From Bordetella sp. H567 (GTDB taxonomy: Bacteria; Pseudomonadota; Gammaproteobacteria; Burkholderiales; Burkholderiaceae_B), in contig NZ_CP012334.1 in the NCBI RefSeq assembly GCF_001704295.1, forward strand, positions 818,084 through 882,083: a DNA stretch of 64,000 bases. Direction: 5' to 3'. The notes under the pieces were generated by a model. That model searched no databases and was not told the origin of the DNA. It saw only the letters and a program-made list of their open reading frames with translations. The position numbers were made by a program, and so were the translations under genes. Each line of letters starts with the position of its first letter. Position 1 is the stretch's first letter. This document shows positions 42,508-51,304 of the stretch, piece after piece.

Positions 42508-43713
42508 TCAACCCAACCAGTGCTTGAAGTCGTAGTAGGCGACTTTTTCACCGTCATAGACGGTGTGGCCGGCGGGGATGCGCGCCAGGCCCGTGGCCCA
42601 GGGCAGCGAGCTGAGCACCCCTGAACCCTGCCGGTCGTAGGCGTGCAGCTCGCCCACGCCGCCGTTGTCCAGCTCGCGCCGCACGCGCAGGAATTCCTCG
42701 CGGCTGTCCTGGCGCGGGACGTCGGTGCGCAGCGTCAGCATGCTGACCTGCGGGAACAGCTCGCGCCGGCCCTGCATGCGCCGCACCAGCGGCGACACCA
42801 GCACCGCGAACACCGCGAAGGCGGATACCGGGTTGCCCGGCAGGCAGACGACCGGTTTGCCGTCCACATGCGCCATGGCCACCGGCTTGCCGGGCTTCAT
42901 GCGCACGCGCCACAGGTCCAGCGGCGCGCCCAGGCTTTCCAGCACCGGCTTGACCAGGTCCTTGTCGCCCACGGACACGCCGCCGATGCTCAGGATCAGG
43001 TCGCAATCGCGTGCCAGCGTCTGGAAGGCCGATTTCAGCGCCGCTTCGTTGTCCTGCGCGTGCAGGACGTGCGTGGCACGCGCGCCCATGCCCTCCACCA
43101 GCGCCGCCATCATCGGCCCGTTGGAGTTGTAGATCTGATGCGTGTCGCGCGGTTCGCCCGGGGCCACGAGCTCGTCGCCCGTGGTCAGGATGCCGACGCG
43201 GACCGCGGGATGCACCGTCACCCGCGCGATGCCTTGCGAGGCCAGCAGGGCGACCTGCGCGGGGCCGATGCGCGTACCGGCGGCCAGCAGGGGGCTGCCG
43301 GCGCGGGTGTCCTCGCCGCGCCGGCGCACATGCTGGCCTTCCCGCGGGGCGCGCGTGATGTCGAGCTTTCCGTCGGCTTCGCGGGTGTCTTCCTGCATGA
43401 CCACGGTGTCGGCGCCCGCCGGCATCAGGCTGCCGGTGAACAGGCGCGCGGCGTGGCCCGCCCGCAGCGGCTGCGGCGCATGGCCCGCGTAGACGATCTG
43501 GTCGATAGGGAGAGCGGCGCCTTCGCGATAGTCCGCGTGGCGCAGCGCGTAGCCGTCCATGGCGCTGTTGTCCGCCGGGGGCAGGTCCAGCGTCGCGGTC
43601 AGGTCGTGCGCCAGCACCAGGCCCACGGCGTCGCGCAGCGCGGCTTCCATCGTGGCCTCGGGCCGAGGTGCGCCATTGGCCAGGCGTGTCTGGGCGTCGT
43701 CGAATTCCAGCAT
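42508..43713 (-). CDS. moeA: Molybdopterin molybdotransferase MoeA
   Basis: A 401-residue MoeA. LPPADNSAMDGYALR is the N-terminal signature, PAGADTVVMQED the second domain, TTGDELVAPGEP and LSIGGVSVGDKDLVKPVLE the MPT-binding domain, and KPVVCLPGNPVSAF the conserved loop. It inserts molybdate into adenylated molybdopterin. Starts one base after the moaB stop, so coupled. Confidence 0.95.
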   Translation of the reverse strand: MLEFDDAQTRLANGAPRPEATMEAALRDAVGLVLAHDLTATLDLPPADNSAMDGYALRHADYREGAALPIDQIVYAGHAPQPLRAGHAARLFTGSLMPAGADTVVMQEDTREADGKLDITRAPREGQHVRRRGEDTRAGSPLLAAGTRIGPAQVALLASQGIARVTVHPAVRVGILTTGDELVAPGEPRDTHQIYNSNGPMMAALVEGMGARATHVLHAQDNEAALKSAFQTLARDCDLILSIGGVSVGDKDLVKPVLESLGAPLDLWRVRMKPGKPVAMAHVDGKPVVCLPGNPVSAFAVFAVLVSPLVRRMQGRRELFPQVSMLTLRTDVPRQDSREEFLRVRRELDNGGVGELHAYDRQGSGVLSSLPWATGLARIPAGHTVYDGEKVAYYDFKHWLG

Positions 43714-43714
43714 G

Positions 43715-44263
43715 TCAGCGGCCGTTCCTTTCCTTGCCTTCCAGTGCCTTTTTCTGCAGGTGACTGGCGAAGTTGCAGGGCTTGTGGCGGCTGTCCAGCT
43801 GTTCGCGCAGGATGTGGTTCCACGCGGTTTCGCAGGCGGCGGTGGACCCGGGCAGGCAGAAGATCACCGTATCGTTGGCATAGCCGGCCAAGGCGCGCGA
43901 CTGGACGGTCGAGCTGCCGATCTCCTGGTACGACACGTGGCGGAACAGTTCGCCGAAACCGGTGATCTCCTTGTCCAGCAGGACCGCCACGGCTTCCGGC
44001 GTGGAGTCGCGATGCGAAAAACCCGTGCCGCCGGTGATCAGGACGACCTGCACCGCGGGATCGGCGATCCATTCGCTGACGACGCGGCGGATTTCATAGA
44101 CGTTGTCCTTCACCAGGTCGCGCCGCACGCAGTCATGGCCATCGCGCGCCAGGGTCTCGGCCAGCCAGTTGCCGGAGGTGTCGTTGCCCGCGGTGCGCGT
44201 GTCGCTGACGGTCAGGACGGCGCAAGCCAGGCATGCTTTTTTGTCGTCTTTTTGCTCGCTCAT
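43715..44263 (-). CDS. moaB: Molybdenum cofactor biosynthesis protein B (MoaB/Mog family)
   Basis: A 182-residue protein with the MoaB/MogA features AVLTVSDTRTAGNDTSG and LITGGTGFSHRDSTPEA. It catalyses or supports adenylation of molybdopterin before MoeA acts. ATG 44263 has AAGGAAA before it and overlaps the moaE stop (ATGA), favouring it over a start 12 codons earlier. Confidence 0.93.
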   Translation of the reverse strand: MSEQKDDKKACLACAVLTVSDTRTAGNDTSGNWLAETLARDGHDCVRRDLVKDNVYEIRRVVSEWIADPAVQVVLITGGTGFSHRDSTPEAVAVLLDKEITGFGELFRHVSYQEIGSSTVQSRALAGYANDTVIFCLPGSTAACETAWNHILREQLDSRHKPCNFASHLQKKALEGKERNGR

Positions 44264-44742
44264 GTGCTTTCCTTCGATGAACCGCTGCCGGCGTCCCACG
44301 CGTGGGTCCGATCATGATCCGATTGGCGTTGTTCGACCCAGAAGCTGCGCCCGCTTGCCAGCGTTTCACGCTTCCAGAAGGGCGCACGCGTCTTCAGCGC
44401 GTCGATGATGTATTCGCAGGCGCGGAAGGCGTCGCCGCGGTGCGCGCTGGCGGTGCCCACGAACACGATCTGGGCATTGCGCGATAGCGCGCCCACGCGG
44501 TGGGCGATGACGAAATCGATGACGCGCCAGCGCTGCATGGCCTGGGCGCCGACGTCTTCCAGCTCGCGTTCGCACATGCCTGGATAGTGCTCCAGGAACA
44601 GGGTTTCGGTGGCCTCGTCCGCCGAGAAGTCGCGGACGTAGCCCGTGAAGGTGACGATGGCGCCGGCCGCGGCACCGGCGCGCTCGCGCAGGGCGGCCTG
44701 CAGGGCCGCCGCATCGAAATCGGCTTCCTGTACGACGACCAT
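44260..44742 (-). CDS. moaE: Molybdopterin synthase catalytic subunit MoaE
   Basis: A 160-residue MoaE. GAIVTFTGYVRDF, LFLEHYPGM and the catalytic-lysine block APFWKRETLASG are present, as is the VIAHRVGALSRN loop that binds the precursor. It pairs with MoaD to add the dithiolene sulfurs. Residues after about 140 (QRQSDHDRTHAWDAG) form a short variable tail. Starts five bases after moaD and overlaps moaB. Confidence 0.95.
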   Translation of the reverse strand: MVVVQEADFDAAALQAALRERAGAAAGAIVTFTGYVRDFSADEATETLFLEHYPGMCERELEDVGAQAMQRWRVIDFVIAHRVGALSRNAQIVFVGTASAHRGDAFRACEYIIDALKTRAPFWKRETLASGRSFWVEQRQSDHDRTHAWDAGSGSSKEST

Positions 44743-44747
44743 GGCGA

Positions 44748-45026
44748 TCAGCCTCCGGTGACGGGCTCGAAGACGGCGACCTCGTCGCCGGCCCGTATGG
44801 TGACGGTGGACTTGGCGTGCGTCTGGTTCACGGCAAGCTTGAGCCGCGCGGCCGGCGCCAGCTGGGGATAGCGCTGTTCCAGGCTGTCGAGCAGCGCAAG
44901 GCCGGTGATGCCCTCGTCGGGCAGGGGCCAGGCTTCCGCCCGGCGGCCCGTCAATTCGGCGACGCGCGCGAAATACAGGAGTTGGATGGCCGGATTCATG
45001 CCGGGATTCACAGTCGAACCGCTCAC
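44748..45026 (-). CDS. moaD: Molybdopterin synthase sulfur carrier subunit MoaD
   Basis: A small beta-grasp protein (92 residues from GTG 45026, or 83 from ATG 44999) ending in the required Gly-Gly (FEPVTGG), which is thiocarboxylated to carry sulfur. LKLAVNQTHAKSTVTIRAGD is the central family region. The GTG start has AGAGG six bases upstream while the ATG has no clear ribosome site, so the longer form is listed. It leads the moaD-moaE-moaB-moeA run. Confidence 0.9.
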   Translation of the reverse strand: MSGSTVNPGMNPAIQLLYFARVAELTGRRAEAWPLPDEGITGLALLDSLEQRYPQLAPAARLKLAVNQTHAKSTVTIRAGDEVAVFEPVTGG

Positions 45027-45169
45027 CGCGCACCTCTGGGCCCTCGGCCCGAAATCGTCCGCTTACTCTGCCCTGCCGCGCCGGCACGCCGGCGGAAACG
45101 GATGCGGTGCCGGCCGGGGACGTACCGGTTCTCAGGACTCACGCATTCTACTCCGTCGGCCGGGGCCGT

Positions 45170-45661
45170 TCAGGTGTCGGCCCGCCATTCGCCGCTTTTG
45201 CCGCCGGACTTGTATTCCAGGCGGACCTGCTCGATGACGATGCCCTTGTCCGCGGCCTTGCACATGTCATAGACCGTCAGCGCGGCGACGCTGCAGGCGG
45301 TCATGGCTTCCATCTCGACGCCGGTGCGGAAATCCGTGTGGCAGGTGGCGCGGATATCGATGCTGTGCGCGGCGTCGTCCAGCGCGAAGTCCACGCCCAC
45401 GAAGGACAGCGGCAGGCTGTGGCACAGGGGGATCAGCTCCGCGCAGCGCTTGGCGGCCAGCATGCCGGCCACGCGGGCGGTGTTCAGGACCTCGCCCTTG
45501 CCTTGGCCGGGCTGCGTCAGCAGGCCGTAGGCGGTGGCGTTCATGCGGACGCGCGCAGCCGCGATGGCCACGCGCGCGGTGACGGCCTTGCCGCCGACGT
45601 CGACCATGCGAACCTGGCCGGATTCATCGAGATGGCTCAGGGCCGGAGGAGTTGTGGACAT
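45170..45661 (-). CDS. moaC: Cyclic pyranopterin monophosphate synthase MoaC
   Basis: A 163-residue MoaC. VRMVDVGGKAVTARVA, the LIPLCHSLPL active-site segment and GVEMEAMTACSVAALTVYDM with the KAADKGIVIEQVRL tail are all present. It converts cyclo-GTP to cyclic pyranopterin monophosphate after MoaA. Separated from moaD by 143 bp, so possibly transcribed from its own promoter in the divergent region with the DUF748 gene. Confidence 0.96.
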   Translation of the reverse strand: MSTTPPALSHLDESGQVRMVDVGGKAVTARVAIAAARVRMNATAYGLLTQPGQGKGEVLNTARVAGMLAAKRCAELIPLCHSLPLSFVGVDFALDDAAHSIDIRATCHTDFRTGVEMEAMTACSVAALTVYDMCKAADKGIVIEQVRLEYKSGGKSGEWRADT

Positions 45662-45705
45662 GCTGATGCATCCGCCGTCGGCGGTCCGTTCAATTTGAAA
45701 CGAAT

Positions 45706-45722
45706 TTACGCGCGGAGCGTAA
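45706..45722. promoter_or_regulatory. TTACG-N7-CGTAA dyad upstream of moaC
   Basis: An inverted repeat of five-base arms with a seven-base GC centre lies 44 bp upstream of the moaC start codon, in an otherwise AT-richer pocket. Possible operator or promoter element. It does not match the E. coli ModE consensus. Confidence 0.3.
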
Positions 45723-45835
45723 TTGTTTGATCTTGCACTCGAACGCCCTGAAACCGGCGGGCGCATGCTGCCTATGATAATGGACGCCCTCCGGCCCGGG
45801 GGCGATAATGCCGCAACTTGGACAGGAGATGATGG

Positions 45836-48800
45836 ATGCCCTCGTATTTGCCCCGAATTCGGTTCACGCGGCGGTTTTTGCGGATCACAGGGGCGATAGT
45901 CGGGTTTATCCTCTTGCTGCTGGCGCTGGCCGCCTGGCAGGTACCGGAAATCACCCGCCGCGCGCTGACGCGCGACGTCGCCGCCATGCTGGGACGCGAC
46001 GTCCAGGTCGGCAAGATCACCTTCAATCCCTTTTCGCTGACCTTGCGCGTCCATGATTTGGCGGTGGCGCAGCCGGGCGGGGCGCGGCCGCTGCTGACGG
46101 TCGCCGAAGCCGACGCCAGCGCTTCATGGAAGTCGCTCTTCTGGTTTGCCCCGGTCGTCGACGCGCTGGTGCTGCGCGAACCGCGCCTGGCCCTGGTGCG
46201 CGATGCGCAGGCGCATTTCAATTTCTCGGACGTCCAGCAAAAGCTCGCGCAGTTGGACGCCGGCAAACCCGAGCCGCCGCCGCAGGAAAAGGACAAACCC
46301 CTGCCGCGGTTCTCGCTGAACAACATGCGGCTGGAGAACGGCTCGATCACGCTGGACGACAAGGTGACGGGCCGGACGCAGGTGATCGATGAGATCGCCC
46401 TGGGCGTACCGTTCATTTCCGACTTCGGCTATGCGACGGATATCGATGTCGTGCCGAAATTCCATGCCCGGATCAATGGCAGTCCCTTCGATCTGAACGG
46501 CACGGCCCGGCCGTTCGACGTGACGCCCACGTCGACCCTGGACGTGGTGTTCAGCGGCCTGGAACTGGAAAAATGGGCGGACGCCTGGGGGGTGCCGCTG
46601 CCGGTGAAGCTGAATCGCGCCCTGTTGGATTCCGACTTGCATATCGCCTTCGAACAGCCCAGGGACGCGGCGCCCAAGCTGCGCATCACGGGCGGCCTGA
46701 GCCTGCGCGAACTGGATCTGCGGGAAGCCTCGGATGAAAGCCTGGCGGCCTGGCAGGCGCTGAACGTGCGCGGCGTGGACGCGCTGCCGCTGGAGCGGCA
46801 GCTGCGGATCGGCGAAGTGGAACTGGTCGAACCGAACATCCAGACTCGCCGCTACGCGGACCAGCGGATCAATTGGCTGGACGCGATCGACAAGCTGCAG
46901 CGTCTGGGCGCGGGCGCCAGGACGGAAGGACCGACGCCGGTGTCCACCGTGAAGACCGCATCCGCGCCGCCCGTGGCAGCGCCTGCGTCGGGGACGCCGG
47001 CGTTGCCTGGGTCGGCGTCGTCCGTACCGCCAGCATCGGCGTCGCCTGGGTCGCCAGCATCGCCGTCGTCCGCGCCGCCTGCGTCGGCGCCGCCCGCATC
47101 GCCTGCATCGCCGCCGTCTGCACCGCCTGCGTCGGCGCCGCCCGCACCGCCGGCATCGGTGCCGCCTGCGCCGCCCGAATCAGCGTCGTCCGCACCTGCG
47201 GCATCGGGAGCGCCCGCGTCGCCCGGGGCGGCGCCGGCCGCCGCGCCCGTATCGCCAACGTCCGCGACGGCGGCGGCCGCCGAGCCCGATCCTTGGCGCG
47301 TCAATGTCGGCAAGGTCTCCATCGTCAACGGCAAGCTGCGCCTGCGTGACGCCCCCAACCAGCTGGACTATGCGCTCGACAAGCTGTCGGTTTCCGTGAC
47401 CAATGTGCAGCTGCCCCAGCCGAAGGACCAGCCCATCGCCATCGAGCTGGGCGCCCAGAACCCCGACGGCGCGGCGCTGCATGCCACCGGCGGCGTCATC
47501 CTGCAACCCCTGGCCGTGAACCTGGATGCCAGGGCGGAGCGCCTGCCGCTCGCGCCCTTCGCCAGCGCGGTGCGCCGCGCCGCGCCGATTACCTTGCTGG
47601 GCGGAACCGTGGGTGCCGCCGCCAAGGTCGACATCAAGGACCATAACGGTACCTACGCCATCCAGGCCTCGGACATCAAGCTGGACCTGGCCGGCGTGTC
47701 GGCGCGTGACGAAAGCCTGAATCCGCCCGTGACCGTGGGCGTGAAGACGCTGGCGCTGGGCGTCGACAGGTTCGTGCTGGGCTCCGGCTCGTCGAAATTC
47801 GACTTGCGCGCCGCCGGCATACTGGGCGAAGGCAAGCTGTCGTCGCAGGGCAGCCTGACATTGCAGCCCTTGGCCGTGAAGGCGAGCGTGGATCTCTCCG
47901 ACCTGAACGTGGCGACGCTGGCACCGTATGCGGCGTCCCGCCTGAACGCCACCGTCCGGTCGATCCGGCTGGGCGCGAAAGGCGACGTCGACTTCACCGG
48001 CGCACAGGGCAGGGCGCCGATGAAGGTGACGTGGAAGGGCGGCGTGGATGTCAACGACCTGAACCTGCAGGACCGCGTGAATCGCGCGGACTTCCTGGCC
48101 TGGAAGCTCCTCAGCCTGCGCAACATGGCGATCTCGCTGGCCGGCGGCAAGCCCACCATCGACCTGGGCGACGTGACGCTGGACAATTTCTACGGCAACG
48201 TGCTGTTGAATTCCCAGGGCAGGCTCAATGTGCTGGATCTGGTGGCCGAGCCCGGCCGGGCGGGCGGGTCCATCACGCAGGACACCGAGACGCGGGAATC
48301 CGCGCCCGCGCGGCCGCCGGCATCGTCGTCCGGTGCGCCGTCGTCCAAGAGCGCCGCGCCGGCGCGCGATGGCGAAATGCCGGACATCGCGGTGCGCAGC
48401 GTCACGTTGAAGAACGGCCGGGCAACGTTCAACGACCGCTTCGTGCGGCCGAACTACACGGCGGAACTGTCGGCCATCGAGGGGTCGGTGTCCGCGGTAT
48501 CGTCCACCGACCCCAAGCCCGCCAAGGTCAGCGTGAATGGACGGGTCTACCGGACCGCGCCGCTGGCGATCAGCGGTATCGTGCAGCCCTTCGCCAAATT
48601 CCTGACACTGGACATCAAGGCATCGGCGCGAGGCGTGGACCTGCCCCGGTTCACGACGTATTCGTCGAAATACGTGGGCTACCCCATCGAGCGCGGCAAG
48701 CTGTCGATGGATGTGGAATACCGCATCAAGGACCGCCAGCTGCAGGCCAGCAATCGCGTGCGGCTGGACCAATTGACCTTCGGCCCCAAGAGCAACAGTC

Positions 48801-49567
48801 CGCAGGCGACGACCCTGCCCGTCATGCTGGCCGTCGCATTGCTGAAAGATCGCTCCGGCAATATCGATATCAACCTGCCGATCTCCGGGTCGCTGGACGA
48901 TCCCAACTTTTCGGTGGGGGGCATCATCCTGCGGGTCATCGGCAACCTGATCGTCAAGGCGGTCACCTCGCCGTTCAGCCTGCTGGCCTCGGCCTTCGGC
49001 GGTGGCGACGAGCTGTCGTACATCACCTTTGCGCCAGGCAGCACGGCCCTCACCGACGACGGCAAGGAAAAGCTGAAGAAGCTGGCCGCCGCGCTGGCCG
49101 ACCGTCCATCGCTGAAGATGGACATCGCCGGCCGCGCGGATCCGGTTTCCGACGAGGCCGGACTGCGCCAGGCCTGGGTGGACACCCGCATTCGCATCGC
49201 GCGCTCGCGCGCGACGGGCAAGAGCGGCCGCCTGGATGGCGATGCGCCGCTGTCCGACGCGGAGCGAGCCAAATACCTGGAAGCGGCGTACGACAACACC
49301 CAGATCGACAACAAGCCGCGCAATTTCATCGGCATGGCAAAGTCCCTTCCGCCGGACCAGATGGAAGCGTTGCTGAAGCAGGCCGCGCCCGCGGGCGAGG
49401 AACAGCTGCGCAAGCTGGCCGACGCACGGGCCCAGGCCGCCTACGAGCAGCTGCAGCAGGATGGCGCGCCGATGGACCGGGTATTCATGGTGGCGCCGAC
49501 GCTGTCGGCCGAGGGCATCAAGGATGATGGGCCGCCGAACCGCGTGGAGTTTTCATTGAAGCGCTAG
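45836..49567 (+). CDS. DUF748/AsmA-like envelope protein with OmpA-like C-terminus
   Basis: A 1243-residue protein. One N-terminal membrane anchor (about residues 18-36, GAIVGFILLLLALAAWQVP) is followed by DUF748 repeats resembling AsmA/TamB-type beta-rich envelope proteins (RALTRDVAAMLGRDVQVGKI). Residues about 375-480 are a striking Ala/Pro/Ser-rich tract. The chain resumes with RVNVGKVSIVNGKLRLRDA, and the C-terminus carries an OmpA-like segment (ITFAPGSTALTDDGKEKL and MDIAGRADPVSDEAG). Family members may assist lipid or outer-membrane homeostasis; the precise role is unknown. AGGAG precedes the ATG. Confidence 0.85.
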   Translation: MPSYLPRIRFTRRFLRITGAIVGFILLLLALAAWQVPEITRRALTRDVAAMLGRDVQVGKITFNPFSLTLRVHDLAVAQPGGARPLLTVAEADASASWKSLFWFAPVVDALVLREPRLALVRDAQAHFNFSDVQQKLAQLDAGKPEPPPQEKDKPLPRFSLNNMRLENGSITLDDKVTGRTQVIDEIALGVPFISDFGYATDIDVVPKFHARINGSPFDLNGTARPFDVTPTSTLDVVFSGLELEKWADAWGVPLPVKLNRALLDSDLHIAFEQPRDAAPKLRITGGLSLRELDLREASDESLAAWQALNVRGVDALPLERQLRIGEVELVEPNIQTRRYADQRINWLDAIDKLQRLGAGARTEGPTPVSTVKTASAPPVAAPASGTPALPGSASSVPPASASPGSPASPSSAPPASAPPASPASPPSAPPASAPPAPPASVPPAPPESASSAPAASGAPASPGAAPAAAPVSPTSATAAAAEPDPWRVNVGKVSIVNGKLRLRDAPNQLDYALDKLSVSVTNVQLPQPKDQPIAIELGAQNPDGAALHATGGVILQPLAVNLDARAERLPLAPFASAVRRAAPITLLGGTVGAAAKVDIKDHNGTYAIQASDIKLDLAGVSARDESLNPPVTVGVKTLALGVDRFVLGSGSSKFDLRAAGILGEGKLSSQGSLTLQPLAVKASVDLSDLNVATLAPYAASRLNATVRSIRLGAKGDVDFTGAQGRAPMKVTWKGGVDVNDLNLQDRVNRADFLAWKLLSLRNMAISLAGGKPTIDLGDVTLDNFYGNVLLNSQGRLNVLDLVAEPGRAGGSITQDTETRESAPARPPASSSGAPSSKSAAPARDGEMPDIAVRSVTLKNGRATFNDRFVRPNYTAELSAIEGSVSAVSSTDPKPAKVSVNGRVYRTAPLAISGIVQPFAKFLTLDIKASARGVDLPRFTTYSSKYVGYPIERGKLSMDVEYRIKDRQLQASNRVRLDQLTFGPKSNSPQATTLPVMLAVALLKDRSGNIDINLPISGSLDDPNFSVGGIILRVIGNLIVKAVTSPFSLLASAFGGGDELSYITFAPGSTALTDDGKEKLKKLAAALADRPSLKMDIAGRADPVSDEAGLRQAWVDTRIRIARSRATGKSGRLDGDAPLSDAERAKYLEAAYDNTQIDNKPRNFIGMAKSLPPDQMEALLKQAAPAGEEQLRKLADARAQAAYEQLQQDGAPMDRVFMVAPTLSAEGIKDDGPPNRVEFSLKR
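46955..47285 (+). repeat. Low-complexity (GCN/CCN/TCN) tract coding for A/P/S-rich linker
   Basis: About 330 bp of imperfect short tandem repeats such as GCGTCGCCTGGGTCG and CCGCCTGCGTCGGCG encode units like SAPPASAPPASP. It lies between two DUF748 regions and probably forms an extended periplasmic linker prone to length variation. Confidence 0.7.
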
Positions 49568-49578
49568 GGCTTCGAGCC

Positions 49579-49606
49579 GTTGAGTCGTTGAGTTGTTGAG
49601 TCGTTG
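49579..49606 (+). repeat. 8-bp tandem repeat (GTTGAGTY)
   Basis: Three and a half copies of GTTGAGTC/T directly follow the DUF748 stop codon by 12 bp. Two ATTGGTGC copies lie shortly after (about 49618-49640). The tract is AT-richer than its surroundings and sits before the dienelactone hydrolase-like gene. Confidence 0.7.
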
Positions 49607-49727
49607 CGCATTGAACCATTGGTGCAGTGCATTGGTGCGTTGCTGCATTAAGGTATCGAAGCGCCAAGGCATGGATCACCGCCCGCCGGACGTTGCCGGC
49701 ATACGCACAAGAACGGAGTTCACCAGC

Positions 49728-50621
49728 ATGGATGACAAGCACTTGGATAGTCTACTGCCGCCGTTGCGCTTGAACCGCCGCGGCTTCATCACTGCCGCCG
49801 CCGCATCGGGCTTCTGCGCGGCGGCCGGGCCCGTGATGGCGCAGACGGCCATCAAGACGGACGCCAAGGGACTGACCGCGGGTTGGGTGGAAGTCCCCGC
49901 GGCCGGCGGCAATATGCGCGCCTATCGCGCGCAGCCGCAAAAGGAAACGCGGTTGCCGACGGTGCTGGTGGTTCCGGAAATCTTCGGCCTGCACGAATAC
50001 ATCCAGGATGTCTGCCGGCGCCTGGCCCACCGCGGTTATCTGGCCATCGCACCGGACCTGTTCGCGCGCCAGGGCGATCCCACGAAGTACACCGAGATCG
50101 CCAAGCTGCAGGCCGATATCATCAGCAAGATGCCCGACGCCCAGGTCATCGGCGACCTCGACGCCACCGCCAAATGGGCGGCCGGAAATAACGGCGACGC
50201 CGGCAAGCTGGGCATCATCGGTTTCTGCTGGGGCGGGCGCTTCGTGTGGCTGTATTCCGCGCACGATCCGAAACTGAAAGCCGGCGCGGCTTTCTATGGC
50301 CCCTTGCGCGGCAAGCGCGACGAGACGCTGCGGCCGAAATTCCCCGTCGACATCGCCGGCGACATGCACGCGCCCGTGCGCGGGGCGTATGGCGCCGAGG
50401 ACACCGGCATCACGCAGGACGACGTTGCCGCCATGCGAGAGGCGCTATCGAAAGGATCGGCCGCCGCCAAGGCTTCCGTCATCGACGTCTACCCGGGCGC
50501 CGGCCATGCCTTCCACGCCGACTATCGCCCCAGCTATCGCAAGGCGCAGGCCGAGCAGGCCTGGGAACGGATGCTGGAATGGTTTTCGCAGCATAATCTG
50601 GCATCGTCCCCGCAGGGATAA
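49728..50621 (+). CDS. Dienelactone hydrolase family protein, exported
   Basis: A 297-residue DLH-family hydrolase with a Tat-like leader (RLNRRGFITAAAASG, cleavage near VMAQ). The catalytic Cys is in IIGFCWGGRFVWLY in place of the usual Ser, and the His in YPGAGHAFHAD. The PEIFGLHEYIQD motif is conserved in the family. The frame is open 45 codons further upstream, but GGAG before the ATG at 49728 and the leader peptide fix the start. Likely periplasmic ester or lactone hydrolase; substrate unknown. Confidence 0.88.
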   Translation: MDDKHLDSLLPPLRLNRRGFITAAAASGFCAAAGPVMAQTAIKTDAKGLTAGWVEVPAAGGNMRAYRAQPQKETRLPTVLVVPEIFGLHEYIQDVCRRLAHRGYLAIAPDLFARQGDPTKYTEIAKLQADIISKMPDAQVIGDLDATAKWAAGNNGDAGKLGIIGFCWGGRFVWLYSAHDPKLKAGAAFYGPLRGKRDETLRPKFPVDIAGDMHAPVRGAYGAEDTGITQDDVAAMREALSKGSAAAKASVIDVYPGAGHAFHADYRPSYRKAQAEQAWERMLEWFSQHNLASSPQG

Positions 50622-50729
50622 ACTGCGCGCGCCCCGGCCCACGGGCGGGCGATGGACGTGGCGCCGCGTCCCGCCGTTGCCGGTACGCGCGCATGAGCGG
50701 CCTTTTTCACTGTTTCACTGGAGATATCA

Positions 50730-51233
50730 ATGACCATCAAAGTCGGCGACCGGGTACCGGACGCCACCCTGACCGAATTCATCGAAACCGAGACCCAAGG
50801 CTGCGCGCTGGGCCCCAACAATTTCCAGGTCGCCGACCTGGTGAAGGGCAAGAAGATCGTGGTGTTCGCCGTGCCGGGCGCTTTCACGCCGACCTGCTCG
50901 AACAAGCACCTGCCGGGTTTCGTCCAGAACGCCGATGCCTTCAAGGGCAAGGGCGTGGACGAGATCTGGTGCGTGTCCGTCAACGACGCCTTCGTGATGG
51001 GCGCCTGGGGCCGCGATCAGAAATCCGGCGGCAAGGTGCGGATGCTGGCCGACGGCTCGGCAACCTGGACCAAGGCCCTGGGCCTGGAGCTGGACCTGAA
51101 CGCCCGTGGCATGGGCGTGCGCTCGCAGCGCTACGCCATGGTGCTGGACGACGGCGTGGTCAAGGCGCTCAATATCGAAGCCCCCGGCAAATTCGAGGTC
51201 AGCGACGCGGCCACGATGCTGGCGCAATGCTGA
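50730..51233 (+). CDS. Peroxiredoxin (Prx5-type redoxin)
   Basis: A 167-residue thiol peroxidase. The peroxidatic cysteine is C56 in VPGAFTPTCSNKHLPGF. FVMGAWGRDQ and RYAMVLDDGVVKALNIE are typical of the glutaredoxin/glutathione-dependent Prx5 group. It reduces peroxides in the cytoplasm. The gene stands alone with a strong hairpin after it. Confidence 0.95.
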   Translation: MTIKVGDRVPDATLTEFIETETQGCALGPNNFQVADLVKGKKIVVFAVPGAFTPTCSNKHLPGFVQNADAFKGKGVDEIWCVSVNDAFVMGAWGRDQKSGGKVRMLADGSATWTKALGLELDLNARGMGVRSQRYAMVLDDGVVKALNIEAPGKFEVSDAATMLAQC

Positions 51234-51264
51234 CGCGCACCACCGCTTGCTGAGTACCGCCAAC

Positions 51265-51291
51265 GCGAGAGCCGCCCCATGCGGCTCTCGC
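51265..51291. terminator. Perfect 11-bp-stem hairpin after the peroxiredoxin gene
   Basis: GCGAGAGCCGC and GCGGCTCTCGC pair perfectly around a CCCAT loop 32 bp after the stop codon. There is no T-run, so termination would need Rho or the stem may only stabilise the 3' end. The next gene starts 14 bp later. Confidence 0.5.
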
Positions 51292-51304
51292 CGCTAAGGG
51301 CTTT

